A stretch of DNA of 37,238 bases from Planctomycetota bacterium. GTDB taxonomy: Bacteria; Planctomycetota; UBA8742; JACQVU01; JANLHZ01. Under the pieces are notes generated by a model, which saw only the letters and a program-made list of their open reading frames with translations, did not search any database and had not been told where the DNA came from. Below, piece after piece: positions 1-7,444 of the stretch. The translations under genes and the position numbers were made by a program. The stretch spans positions 1 through 37,238 of the forward strand of contig JANLHZ010000108.1 in NCBI GenBank assembly GCA_024653775.1, given 5' to 3'. Positions within the stretch are counted from its first letter, which is position 1. Each line of letters opens with the position of its first letter.

Positions 1-124
1 TCCATGCATTCCCCGCGTCGAAAAGTGATATAATTTGGAATGATGACTACAGCAGCGGGAAATTAAATTTCAGTTCCTACGGTGAATAACACGGGCTTAT
101 ACAAGAATAGTCAAATCGATAAGG

Positions 125-595
125 ATGGTGATGCCATTTTTTGACGATTTTATTCTGTCCGTCGAAGACTTTGGACCCGCGAAAAAGGTGAACCTGTCTT
201 GGAGGCAAAAAGGGTCGGACTATCCAATGCAGCCTTATCATTTCTCGGATGGAACACTCAGGTTTGTTTGCATCGTAACGGCGCTGCTTCAGCCAAGGCC
301 ACCTTCAACAATAGTTATCGACGAACCGGAGCTTGGGTTGCACCCACAAGCGATCGACCTGCTCGCGGAAATAATCAAAGCAACCTCGAAAAGCACTCAA
401 ATAATCGTTTCTACCCAATCTCCACTACTTGTAGATTGTTTCGATCCTGAAGATGTTATCGTTGTCAAACGAGAAAATGGAGCTTCCGCATTTAACCGAC
501 TTGACAAGGAAGACCTTGACGTATGGCTCGAAGATTACTCTTTGGGAGAACTCTGGCGAAAAAATGTCGTGATGGGAGGACCGACATTTGAATAG
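125..595 (+). CDS. AAA-family ATPase, C-terminal part (5' end missing or frameshifted)
   Basis: This is the C-terminal half of an AAA_21/OLD-like ATPase. The signature region contains SDGTLRF, followed by Walker B IVIDEPELGLHP and the switch-like motif IIVSTQSPLLV, and the tail SLGELWRKNV is typical of the family. No Walker A is present; family members normally carry about 200-250 further residues upstream. Family-like sequence continues upstream of this ATG in the same frame back to position 86 (TRIVKSIRMV), where a TGA at 83-85 closes the frame. Another frame is open from 3 to 86, so a single frameshift near 86, or a real truncation, would explain the break. The stop overlaps the next gene, indicating translational coupling. 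The region is AT-richer than the rest of the window, suggesting transfer. The partner gene suggests a defence-type ATPase/nuclease pair (inference). Confidence 0.75.
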   Translation: MVMPFFDDFILSVEDFGPAKKVNLSWRQKGSDYPMQPYHFSDGTLRFVCIVTALLQPRPPSTIVIDEPELGLHPQAIDLLAEIIKATSKSTQIIVSTQSPLLVDCFDPEDVIVVKRENGASAFNRLDKEDLDVWLEDYSLGELWRKNVVMGGPTFE

Positions 596-1262
596 CAAAG
601 ACGTTTACATCGTCGTAGAAGGACAAACCGAGAGGGCTTTTATCGAAAGAGTCCTCGCGCCTTACTTTCACCCACAAGAATTATATCTTCACGCGACTCT
701 GATACGAAAAACTGGTGGCGATATTAGGTTTGAACGAGCGATATATGATATTGAAAGATTTCTAAAACAGCGACCGGACTCCTATGTGTCGACAATGTTC
801 GACTTTTTTCGTATTGATTCAAATTGGCCGGGAGTATCGGACCTCAAAGCAAAAATGGAGAACGGAACAAAATTCAAGGCTGTAAAAAAAGCAGGATTGA
901 TAGAGAAGGAAACCGCGGAAAAAATTGCTGAGCGAGTACCGAATCGGAATGCGGAAAATAGATTCATTCCTTATTTGGAAATGCACGAGTTTGAAGCGCT
1001 TCTGTTCAGCGATATTGATATTTTGTCCGAAGAAACTTCGATTGATCTGTCGGAGCTTAAAAATATATTTGATAAGTACAAAGAGCCTGAAGAAATAAAC
1101 GATGAGGTTGCGCCTTCAAAACATCTGAAAAGACTCGACGAAGGTTATAACAAAATTCTATCGGGAACTTCTGTTACGGAATCCATAGGAATAGACCGTA
1201 TTCGCGCGATGTGTCCGCATTTCGATCGCTGGATATCGAAACTCGAAGCGCTATCTTGTTAA
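588..1262 (+). CDS. DUF4276 family protein (TOPRIM-like), partner of the upstream ATPase
   Basis: The 224-residue product has the hallmarks of DUF4276: an N-terminal VYIVVEGQTERAF with an acidic residue typical of TOPRIM-like folds, an acidic strand around FDFFRID, and the block PYLEMHEFEALLFSD near residue 125. The start is TTG at 588, supported by a strong GGGAGGA at 574-580 seven bases upstream. The gene begins inside the end of the ATPase gene, so the two are coupled. ATPase plus TOPRIM-like nuclease is the architecture of several anti-phage systems, such as PARIS (AriA with DUF4435 AriB) and Gabija/OLD-type systems. DUF4276 pairs are not the same as PARIS, and a defence role is inference. 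The 3' end overlaps the convergent VWA/DUF4159 gene by 12 bp. Base composition is AT-rich relative to neighbours. Confidence 0.85.
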   Translation: MNSKDVYIVVEGQTERAFIERVLAPYFHPQELYLHATLIRKTGGDIRFERAIYDIERFLKQRPDSYVSTMFDFFRIDSNWPGVSDLKAKMENGTKFKAVKKAGLIEKETAEKIAERVPNRNAENRFIPYLEMHEFEALLFSDIDILSEETSIDLSELKNIFDKYKEPEEINDEVAPSKHLKRLDEGYNKILSGTSVTESIGIDRIRAMCPHFDRWISKLEALSC

Positions 1263-2816
1263 CGCATACAAGACGATGTTGATTCCGAGCTTCATTGCGT
1301 CGGGCTCGAGATAGCAACAGGTCGGGAATCCTTCGACGTGCGCGAGTCCGCAGCCGACATCGCGTTCAGATAGTACGATCAGACCACCTGAGGCGCGTTC
1401 AGAAATGTATAGGAGCGTTTCCCGCTCGCTTACTGCGCCGCGTCGTGCGGACGGTCTTTGCCTGGTCGTTCTAATCTCGAATGGTTTCGAAAGCAGCGGG
1501 TGGTCCTCCCGGGCACGAATCAAAGGCGAGTCGCCGCCGCTAAGAGCGCGCGCGAGATTCCTCGACGATTCGATAAATTCCGCGTTTTCGCAGCACGCGT
1601 CGATGAAGAGCGCACCGCCGGAATCGAGATAGTTTCGCAGCGAACCGACTTGAATGTCGCTGAACTCGAACGAACCGTGACCGGTTAGATACAGCAGCGG
1701 AAACTCGAAAAGGTCCGTCTCTCCGAGGTCCACGCGCACCCGTTCGTCCACGTAGTCCACTCCGTAGTCGTCTCGAAGTTTCCGGGTCAGGTATTTTGTT
1801 ACGTGTGGAACGTTCCAGTCGCCTTCGAACGCGATCTGGCCGAGAGCGAGTTCTCCTACCTCTAGCCCGATCTCTTCGCTGCGAAGATCGACGACCACGT
1901 TTTCTCGCCAGAACTCGAGCCTCGGATCGTCGACTTCAATATCCGGCTGCTTCCCGAGCGACAATTTCAGCAGGGTCTCGACGATTTCTTCCTCCTGAAA
2001 AATCGCCACGGCGACGCCTTCGCCGCGATCAGAAAGTTCCTTGAACAGCGGCAGGACGAACTCGCTACGACGTTCCTCCGGAATTCTCCCCTCCGCTTCG
2101 TGGAGCATCGTTTCCCGCTCCCTTTCGAGCCGTCGAATGGTTCGCGCGCCATCCGGATTGGTACGAATATCGAGGTTCATCCTGAGATCGACGATGCGCC
2201 TGTCGATCTCCGCGAGTCTTCGATTGTCCTCTTCCCGCAGGAATTCCCGGACGTCGTCGATGGTCCGTTCCCGCGCGCTGATCGTATGGAGCGTGATGTC
2301 TTTCGCGCGGGCTTCCGCCACGAGATCGAAAAGAGCTTCGTCCGTTGTCGAGTGTTCTGCTTCGTCGCCGACGAGTATGATTACCTTCGCCGCGTCGGCG
2401 CGGAATTCCATTTCGCGAATTGCGAGCGCGAGACCCGTGTCGATGCATTCCTCGCCGCCGCCGTGTGCGTAGAGCGCGCTTATGAAATCGATGACCTCCT
2501 CGTGATTCGCAGTTGGATGAACACCCCAGGGAACGCCGCGGAACTGCTCCTCCGACCTCGTCCAGAACACGGAAACGCCTGTCCGGAGGGACCTGGTCTC
2601 GTGCTCGAGCACAAGAATCATCCGCCTGACGCGATCCTGGATTATCGCGAGTTCGTCCTGCATGCTTTCGGTGCAGTCGATTACGAAAACGATGTCGAGA
2701 TCGAGTTCGCTCCGCGGATTGTCCGCGCAGGTGCATTCCGTCCTCGCGCTTTCCGGCGCCGCGAAAAACGATAGCGCCGCGAGCGAAATCGCGAGTAAGA
2801 GGGCTTTCGATTTCAT
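1251..2816 (-). CDS. Secreted VWA domain + DUF4159 domain protein
   Basis: The product is 521 residues. A signal peptide (residues 1-26, ending around PESARTE) precedes a von Willebrand factor A domain at about 40-220. The MIDAS motif is an atypical DCTES (D47, T49, S51), with GGGEECIDTGLA and VGDEAEH supplying further metal-site positions. A charged helical, probably coiled-coil stretch follows at about 200-255. The last ~200 residues are a DUF4159 domain, with FPLLYLTGHG, SLRNYLDSGGALFIDACC and a HPLL block. DUF4159 adopts a class I glutamine-amidotransferase-like fold with no known activity in this context. Such proteins are common in Planctomycetes and related phyla, often near MoxR; a distant moxR occurs at 31157. 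Export to the periplasm or surface and metal-dependent adhesion are inferred. The gene converges on the DUF4276 gene. Confidence 0.88.
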   Translation of the reverse strand: MKSKALLLAISLAALSFFAAPESARTECTCADNPRSELDLDIVFVIDCTESMQDELAIIQDRVRRMILVLEHETRSLRTGVSVFWTRSEEQFRGVPWGVHPTANHEEVIDFISALYAHGGGEECIDTGLALAIREMEFRADAAKVIILVGDEAEHSTTDEALFDLVAEARAKDITLHTISARERTIDDVREFLREEDNRRLAEIDRRIVDLRMNLDIRTNPDGARTIRRLERERETMLHEAEGRIPEERRSEFVLPLFKELSDRGEGVAVAIFQEEEIVETLLKLSLGKQPDIEVDDPRLEFWRENVVVDLRSEEIGLEVGELALGQIAFEGDWNVPHVTKYLTRKLRDDYGVDYVDERVRVDLGETDLFEFPLLYLTGHGSFEFSDIQVGSLRNYLDSGGALFIDACCENAEFIESSRNLARALSGGDSPLIRAREDHPLLSKPFEIRTTRQRPSARRGAVSERETLLYISERASGGLIVLSERDVGCGLAHVEGFPTCCYLEPDAMKLGINIVLYALTR

Positions 2817-2891
2817 CCAGCGAAGTATACCCCGGCCTGCGCGAAAGTAAACGCCAATCGACCTTTGGAGCTTCCGCGCATAGAAGGAGGT

Positions 2892-2919
2892 TGCTCACTG
2901 CTCCCTACTCCCTGTTCAA
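2892..2919. repeat. Short heptanucleotide array (4 degenerate units)
   Basis: Positions 2892-2919 read as four 7-bp units: TGCTCAC, TGCTCCC, TACTCCC and TGTTCAA. The block lies directly beside the 3' end of the tRNA-Ser gene. It belongs to the same class of 7-bp-period arrays seen at 12265, 12711, 24432 and 35810. Confidence 0.55.
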
Positions 2920-2921
2920 CG

Positions 2922-3006
2922 CGGAGAGGACAGGATTCGAACCTGCGGTACCCGGAGGTACACACGCTTTCCAAGCGTGCACTATCGTCCACTCAGTCAC
3001 CTCTCC
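2922..3006 (-). tRNA. tRNA-Ser (anticodon GGA)
   Basis: On the minus strand the 5' acceptor strand GGAGAGG pairs with CCTCTCC, followed by discriminator G. The anticodon loop CTTGGAAAG gives GGA, reading serine UCC/UCU. A long variable arm (about TGTACCTCCGGGTACC) confirms a class II tRNA. The T-arm GGTTCGAATCC is intact. The CCA end is not encoded. Confidence 0.96.
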
Positions 3007-3390
3007 GTGGAAGGTTCAAAAAATAACTTCCAACGGTTCTTTTACAAGCAGAATGACGATTATTTCAGATTTAGGACGTGGAACAAAATAACCTTCCAAT
3101 CTTGCATCGCGTCTTCACGCCATCTTCGCCCCGCGCTCAGTCGCCAAATCCTCAGCGGAACCGCCGCTACGCCTCCGGTTTGGCTTCCTCGCGCGAACCG
3201 AACTTGTCGCAAATCCGAGCGCAATTTTTGAAAGTTCATTATGTTCCACGTCCTTAGAGAAAAGGAATTTTACGTCAGGATTTTCGGTGAATTCGTGGCG
3301 TCCAAAAAATCCGTTTTTTACTGCGCGATTTCGCCGTCGCTGCTAACATGTAGGCGTGCGGAATAACCAAAATAGAAACGAGGCTTCGTT
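3007..3390. other. Intergenic region, no gene seen
   Basis: No convincing coding frame, RNA fold or repeat-family member was found here. It lies between the divergently oriented tRNA-Ser gene and the SH3-like gene, so it probably holds promoters for both, but I could not assign boxes confidently. Confidence 0.4.
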
Positions 3391-3909
3391 ATGAACAAAA
3401 GGATTCTGTTCACGAGCGTTTCGCTCCTGATTCTCGGCTGTGTTCTCGCAATGGGCGGCGAATATTATGTCCAGACTCCCAATTTGACGGTGTACGACGA
3501 TGATGGCGTCATCAACGCTACTCGCGGCACCTACGACACGTTCATGGGCGCTCCAGTCGGAACACTCCCGTATGGAACCAAGGTCAACGTTCCCGATGAC
3601 CGCGCGGAGATGGAGTGGTGGAAGATCAACCTCCCGAAGGTCGGCTGGGTTCCGCGCAGAAGTCTTGTGGGCGACGCTTCCGCGGTCGCCGGTGGAACAG
3701 CTCAGGCGGGACAGGTCCAGGCCGGAGAGATCGCAGGCGCGGCAAGAGGCTTCACCGAAGAATACGAAACCGCGCACGTAGGAGACGACGCAACTATGCA
3801 GCGTCTGATGGCGGAACTCGACGCGCATATCGCGTGGGTGAATAGCACCATAACAAGAGATGCAATGCTCAATTTCGCGCGGCAACGCAATTTGCGTCCG
3901 CAGCAGTAG
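3391..3909 (+). CDS. Exported SH3-like domain protein
   Basis: The 172-residue product has an N-terminal signal sequence (MNKRILFTSVSLLILGCVLA). A cysteine after LILG leaves open a weak lipobox. Residues ~23-95 resemble a bacterial SH3 (SH3b) fold: YYVQTPNLTVYDDDG, APVGTLPYGTKVNV and WWKINLPKVGWVPRRSL, where the last block is the characteristic GW(V/I) ending of SH3b repeats. An Ala/Gly-rich linker at ~97-120 leads to a helical tail of unknown function. GAGG upstream of the ATG supports the start. It is followed 45 bp later by the M48 protease gene on the same strand, so the two probably form an operon with related envelope roles (inference). The ligand is unknown. Confidence 0.8.
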   Translation: MNKRILFTSVSLLILGCVLAMGGEYYVQTPNLTVYDDDGVINATRGTYDTFMGAPVGTLPYGTKVNVPDDRAEMEWWKINLPKVGWVPRRSLVGDASAVAGGTAQAGQVQAGEIAGAARGFTEEYETAHVGDDATMQRLMAELDAHIAWVNSTITRDAMLNFARQRNLRPQQ

Positions 3910-3954
3910 CTTGTCGTTTCGATAAATATCAAAAATAGAATTCCGGAGATAAAA

Positions 3955-4893
3955 ATGAATAACAAATTGCTGACATTGATCGCGGTGTTCTTCGCGTCCC
4001 ACGTTCTGAGCGGCTGCTTCATTATGGACTGGTTCACGAAGAACGTGCTAGGAGTCGAAGATCTTACCCCGGCTAACGAATACTACATCGGACGCAGCGC
4101 GCAGGTTCACGTCCTTACAGGTCAGCCCGCGGGCGCGACCGACGTTCGGAAGATGCACCCCGACGTGGAATTGCAGCAGTACATCAATACTATCGGTAAC
4201 TACATCGCGGTGAACAGCACGCCGCAGTTCAGACCGGAGGAGCGCCTTGGAGCGAATGCCGTCGGCAAGTGGTATTTCACGGTCGTCGAATCCCCCGAGG
4301 TAAACGCATTCGCGCTGCCCGGCGGGTTCATTCTGATAACGACCGGAATGCTAAAGACCGTCAAGAATGAAGATGAACTCGCCTGCATTCTCGGCCACGA
4401 GATTACCCACGTAGAGAAAAGACACGCAATCGACGCGATTCAGAGCGGAAGAACGATCGCTGCGTACGTCGAACTCGCGACGAAAATTGCTCAGGCCTCA
4501 GCCGATCAGCCGATCGATCCAGAAATTCTCAATTTCTTCGGCGAATGCGTCACCGGGGTTGCGGGCACGATCGTCAACGGCTGGCCGGCGGAAAAAGAGT
4601 TCGAGGCAGACCATGAAGGACTCGTCGTCGCGGGTCGTGCGGGAAATGTAAACGGCGTCCAGCAGGGATATTACACCCGCGCGATGCTCGATTATCTGAC
4701 GCGGATCAAAACGACCCTAGAGTCTGGCGCGGGAATGATGGACTTCATGGGCACCGGCCACGGCAGCCCCGACGAACGTATCGCGAAGGTGAAGGAATTT
4801 ATCGAGGGCCCTGAGGCCCCGCCGACATCCGCGCAGGTCAACTACGTCGGTCAGCAACGATACCAATACTTCATCGGCAAATTCGGCTGGTAA
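3955..4893 (+). CDS. M48 family metalloprotease, lipoprotein
   Basis: The 312-residue product begins with a lipoprotein signal ending in LSGC (Cys21), so it is probably anchored on the periplasmic side of a membrane. The zinc motif HEITH is at residues 148-152, with the third-ligand glutamate expected in EFEAD at ~215-219. The strand before the active site, LPGGFILITTGML, is typical of M48 (HtpX/BepA/LoiP-type) peptidases. Bacterial secreted members act in outer-membrane protein quality control; that role here is inferred from the family. A GGAG ribosome site precedes the ATG. It follows the SH3-like gene closely. The C-terminus contains the usual HGSPDERIAKV block found in periplasmic M48 proteins. 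All key residues are present, so it is expected to be active. Confidence 0.93.
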   Translation: MNNKLLTLIAVFFASHVLSGCFIMDWFTKNVLGVEDLTPANEYYIGRSAQVHVLTGQPAGATDVRKMHPDVELQQYINTIGNYIAVNSTPQFRPEERLGANAVGKWYFTVVESPEVNAFALPGGFILITTGMLKTVKNEDELACILGHEITHVEKRHAIDAIQSGRTIAAYVELATKIAQASADQPIDPEILNFFGECVTGVAGTIVNGWPAEKEFEADHEGLVVAGRAGNVNGVQQGYYTRAMLDYLTRIKTTLESGAGMMDFMGTGHGSPDERIAKVKEFIEGPEAPPTSAQVNYVGQQRYQYFIGKFGW

Positions 4894-4953
4894 ACCGATC
4901 GCGATGCGAAATGGTTTGATTCGCCGGACGCTGTTTTTTCGATTATTGTCTCG

Positions 4954-5035
4954 TGCGAGCGGGGGGAGTCGAACCCCCATGCCCGAAGGCACTGGATCCT
5001 AAGTCCAGCGCGTCTGCCAGTTCCGCCACGCTCGC
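4954..5035 (-). tRNA. tRNA-Leu (anticodon TAG)
   Basis: On the minus strand, acceptor GCGAGCG pairs with CGCTCGC, followed by discriminator A. The anticodon stem CTGGA/TCCAG encloses loop CTTAGGA, giving anticodon TAG (codon CUA/CUG). The variable arm is long, as expected for leucine. The T-arm GGGTTCGACTCCC is intact. CCA is not encoded. Confidence 0.96.
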
Positions 5036-5072
5036 CAGGCTGCGAAGGTTATATTATTTAGACCAAAGACTC

Positions 5073-6041
5073 TCAACCCGGTTCAGTATTTTTACTCGCA
5101 AAATTCAACTTTCGATTCGTCGGCAATGCGGAAATAGAGCCTTTTCCGTAAATCGAGACCCTAGAAAATTCGTCGAGCGCGAATTTCAGGTAATCCGTTT
5201 GCACGGCAAAAGAATTTTCGCGCCTTGCCCTCGCTACTGCATTTTGCTGCGGCGAAGACGAATCCGCCGAGTGAACACCCCTGGCGAAAAGGTTTGAAAT
5301 CATCTTCGGCTGACCGACTCCGAAGGCGTGAACGTACATTTCTTCCGCTGCGTCGATCACTCCTCTGATCACATCGTCCGCGGCTTCAGGCGATTTTCTC
5401 ACCGCGAGTCCGCCGATTCCGACGCCGTCGAGACCGAGTTGTTTGTATTCGTTTGCGAGGAAGAAAGCGCTATTGTAGTCCCAGGCGGTGAGCGATCCGA
5501 AAACGCGGATATCCGGATTCGAAATTCTCTCTTTCAGGTACACCGCATTATCGAGAGTCATTTTCTGGCGCGATTCCTTGGTTTTCAGATCGTCTTCCGG
5601 GCGGGTCTGTATATCCAGCGTGAAACAGACTTCGCCTATTCGTTCGCAAGTTTCGATAATTTCGTCCGAAGTGATTCGCGTACCTTGCTTTGTTATCAAA
5701 ATGTGATTTCCACGAGCTTTCTCGACTCGCGATTCCATAGGTAGTGACGCAAAGCCGCCGGAATCGATAAACGTCGGGAGAATGTATGGAGCATCGATGT
5801 TTTTTGCATAGTAGACGCTTACCATCACGGCGCCCCAAAATCGTGGCAGATACGCGTGAAGCATTTCGTCGAGGAAGTACTTCCCGCCGAAGGTGGTCAC
5901 GGGTATGAACGCGGGAAGCTTTACGTCGGCTTTCCGTGTGCGAAGTATCGATCCGCCTGAAGCGCGCTCGACGAAGCTATAGCAGTGTTCGCCAAATATC
6001 GGGTAGGGTAGCGTCGGTCCGGCTGGTGTTGTCATTTTCAT
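5073..6041 (-). CDS. TGT-superfamily (tRNA-guanine transglycosylase-like) protein without the zinc site
   Basis: The 322-residue product matches the tRNA-guanine transglycosylase TIM-barrel. It has PAFIPVTTFGGK near the N-terminus, FIDSGGF (Asp93, the base-binding/general-acid position in TGTs), a substrate-pocket-like FTLDIQ (Asp143), VGIGGLAV (about 207-214) and a nucleophile candidate Asp260 in GVHSADSSS. Canonical TGTs carry a CxCxxC...H zinc site after this block; here no cysteine follows, so the C-terminal zinc subdomain is missing. It is therefore unlikely to be standard bacterial Tgt. It could act on another RNA or on DNA, as DpdA does, but no dpd partner genes are near. ATG codons at 6041 and 6035 are both possible starts; no clear ribosome site is visible. 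A truncated paralogue lies at 7038-7373. Confidence 0.75.
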   Translation of the reverse strand: MKMTTPAGPTLPYPIFGEHCYSFVERASGGSILRTRKADVKLPAFIPVTTFGGKYFLDEMLHAYLPRFWGAVMVSVYYAKNIDAPYILPTFIDSGGFASLPMESRVEKARGNHILITKQGTRITSDEIIETCERIGEVCFTLDIQTRPEDDLKTKESRQKMTLDNAVYLKERISNPDIRVFGSLTAWDYNSAFFLANEYKQLGLDGVGIGGLAVRKSPEAADDVIRGVIDAAEEMYVHAFGVGQPKMISNLFARGVHSADSSSPQQNAVARARRENSFAVQTDYLKFALDEFSRVSIYGKGSISALPTNRKLNFASKNTEPG

Positions 6042-6109
6042 CGGATAATGTTAGATCGATACTCGCCGCAAAACTTAAAATCTATTCCCGCGCGACCTAT
6101 GGAGCTTCT

Positions 6110-7033
6110 ATGAATCAGGAAAACGTCATCGACTGGCTGCTCGAAGGCGATCCTTCGATCCGGTACCAGGTTCTTCGAGACATTGTGATTGCCGACAAAC
6201 GTACGATCGAGGCGGAGAGAAATAAAATTGCCCACGCGGGTTGGGGCGCGAAGCTGCTCTCCTTTCAGGACGGGTGTGGAACGTGGGCGCGTCAGCTCTA
6301 CGATCACAAGTGGATCTCGACGACTTACACGCTTCTTCTCCTGATGCGGATGGGACTTCCGCCCGGTAATGCGCAAGCGCATGAGGCGTGCAGGGAGCTT
6401 CTCGATGGAGGCTACCGCGAAGGCGGCGGGATATGTTTCGCGAAAACCGTCGATACCGTCGATAACGGCGTGACCGCGATGGTGCTCGCGATGCTCTCGC
6501 AGTTCGGTTACCCCGATCCCCGGGTGCACGAGATCGCGGACTACCTTTGCAAAGAGCAATCCCCGGACGGCAGGTGGTTCCCGTCAGGCGTCGGAGTGAA
6601 ATTTCGTTATCATTTCGACAACACGCTGCTGGTTCTCGAAGGTTTGCGGGAATACGAGAAAAGACATCCGCGAGAATCGAAGAGATCGAAAGCCGCGCAG
6701 TCGTATGGTCGCGACTTTCTGCTTCGTCACCATCTTTTCATAATCCCGGAAACGGGCGCGCCGATCGATAAGAAGTTCACGCTGATTTCGTTTCCGCGAA
6801 GATGGTTCTACGACGTCCTCGGCGCGCTGGACTATTTCCGCGAATCCGGTGCAAAAAAGGATCCGCGTCTTGCCGAAGCTATCGAAGTCCTGAGGAAAAA
6901 GCGAAATAGGGACGGCACCTGGAACCTGCAGAACCCGCATCCGGGGAAAGTATGGTTCGAAATGGAGAAACCCGGAAAACCGAGCAGATGGAACACCCTT
7001 CGCGCGATGCGCGTGCTTAAGTGGTGGGGATGA
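6110..7033 (+). CDS. Terpene-cyclase-fold (prenyltransferase/squalene cyclase-like repeat) protein, cytoplasmic
   Basis: The 307-residue product has alternating helical repeats of the (alpha/alpha)6 toroid type, with QW-like segments DGCGTWARQLYDHKW, SPDGRWFPSG and RDGTWNLQNPHPGKVW. It has no signal peptide. The start is ATG 6110, with GGAG eight bases upstream; the frame is open further upstream but that part overlaps the opposing TGT-like gene. Proteins of this type are often annotated as squalene cyclase, but the catalytic DxDD motif of hopene cyclases and the zinc ligands of protein prenyltransferases are not evident, so no reaction is assigned. It is divergent from the TGT-like gene and sits between that gene and its truncated copy. 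Confidence 0.8.
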   Translation: MNQENVIDWLLEGDPSIRYQVLRDIVIADKRTIEAERNKIAHAGWGAKLLSFQDGCGTWARQLYDHKWISTTYTLLLLMRMGLPPGNAQAHEACRELLDGGYREGGGICFAKTVDTVDNGVTAMVLAMLSQFGYPDPRVHEIADYLCKEQSPDGRWFPSGVGVKFRYHFDNTLLVLEGLREYEKRHPRESKRSKAAQSYGRDFLLRHHLFIIPETGAPIDKKFTLISFPRRWFYDVLGALDYFRESGAKKDPRLAEAIEVLRKKRNRDGTWNLQNPHPGKVWFEMEKPGKPSRWNTLRAMRVLKWWG

Positions 7034-7037
7034 AGCT

Positions 7038-7373
7038 TCAGGTTCTTCGGTACACGACGTAACTGCAGTCGTCGCTAAGTCCGCCGGAATCGATAAACGT
7101 CGGGAGAATGTATGGAGCATCGATGTTTTTTGCATAGTAGACGCTTACCATCACGGCGCCCCAAAATCGCGGCAGATACGCGTGAAGAATCTCGTCTAAA
7201 AAGAACTTTCCACCGAACGTGCTTACGGGGATGAATGCGGGGAAACTAATGTTTCCATTTCGAGTTTGAATAGTATCCGAAACATATCCAGCCTTCGCCT
7301 GCGTATACTTCTCCTCGGAATAAACTGGATACGGCAATTTTGGCGCGTTATTTTCCATTGCTATTTTTTGCAA
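7038..7373 (-). pseudogene. Truncated second copy of the TGT-like gene
   Basis: The frame encodes 111 residues aligning to the N-terminal third of the 5073-6041 protein: FPAFIPVSTFGGK, FLDEILHAYLPRFWG and ILPTFIDSGG. It then departs into an unrelated tail (SDDCSYVVYRRT) and stops. Everything after the IDSGG motif, including the nucleophile region, is missing, so it cannot be an active transglycosylase. Positions 7081-7187 are nearly identical in DNA to 5755-5861 (one mismatch in 107), while the remaining 5' part has diverged to protein-level similarity only. This pattern fits recent gene conversion or a duplication followed by patchy decay. Its 3' end lies 4 bp from the stop of the convergent cyclase-fold gene. 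The ATG at 7358 is an alternative start. Confidence 0.7.
7081..7187. repeat. Direct duplication of 5755-5861
   Basis: The first 89 bases (7081-7169) are identical to 5755-5843. After one mismatch, another 17 bases match, and then similarity drops sharply. The block covers the coding region from HAYLPRFWG to the IDSGG motif of the TGT-like gene and its truncated copy. Confidence 0.85.
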
Positions 7374-7444
7374 ATATCACTATTCGTAAGCCAAAGCAGA
7401 GTCGGCCAACACCATTGTTTCTATGACGTGCATGAAATCGCGGC

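Noticed and set aside
5073-7373. A DNA 7-deazaguanine (Dpd) modification locus
   Set aside because: Only the TGT-like genes are present; no DpdB/DpdC or other partner genes are found around them.
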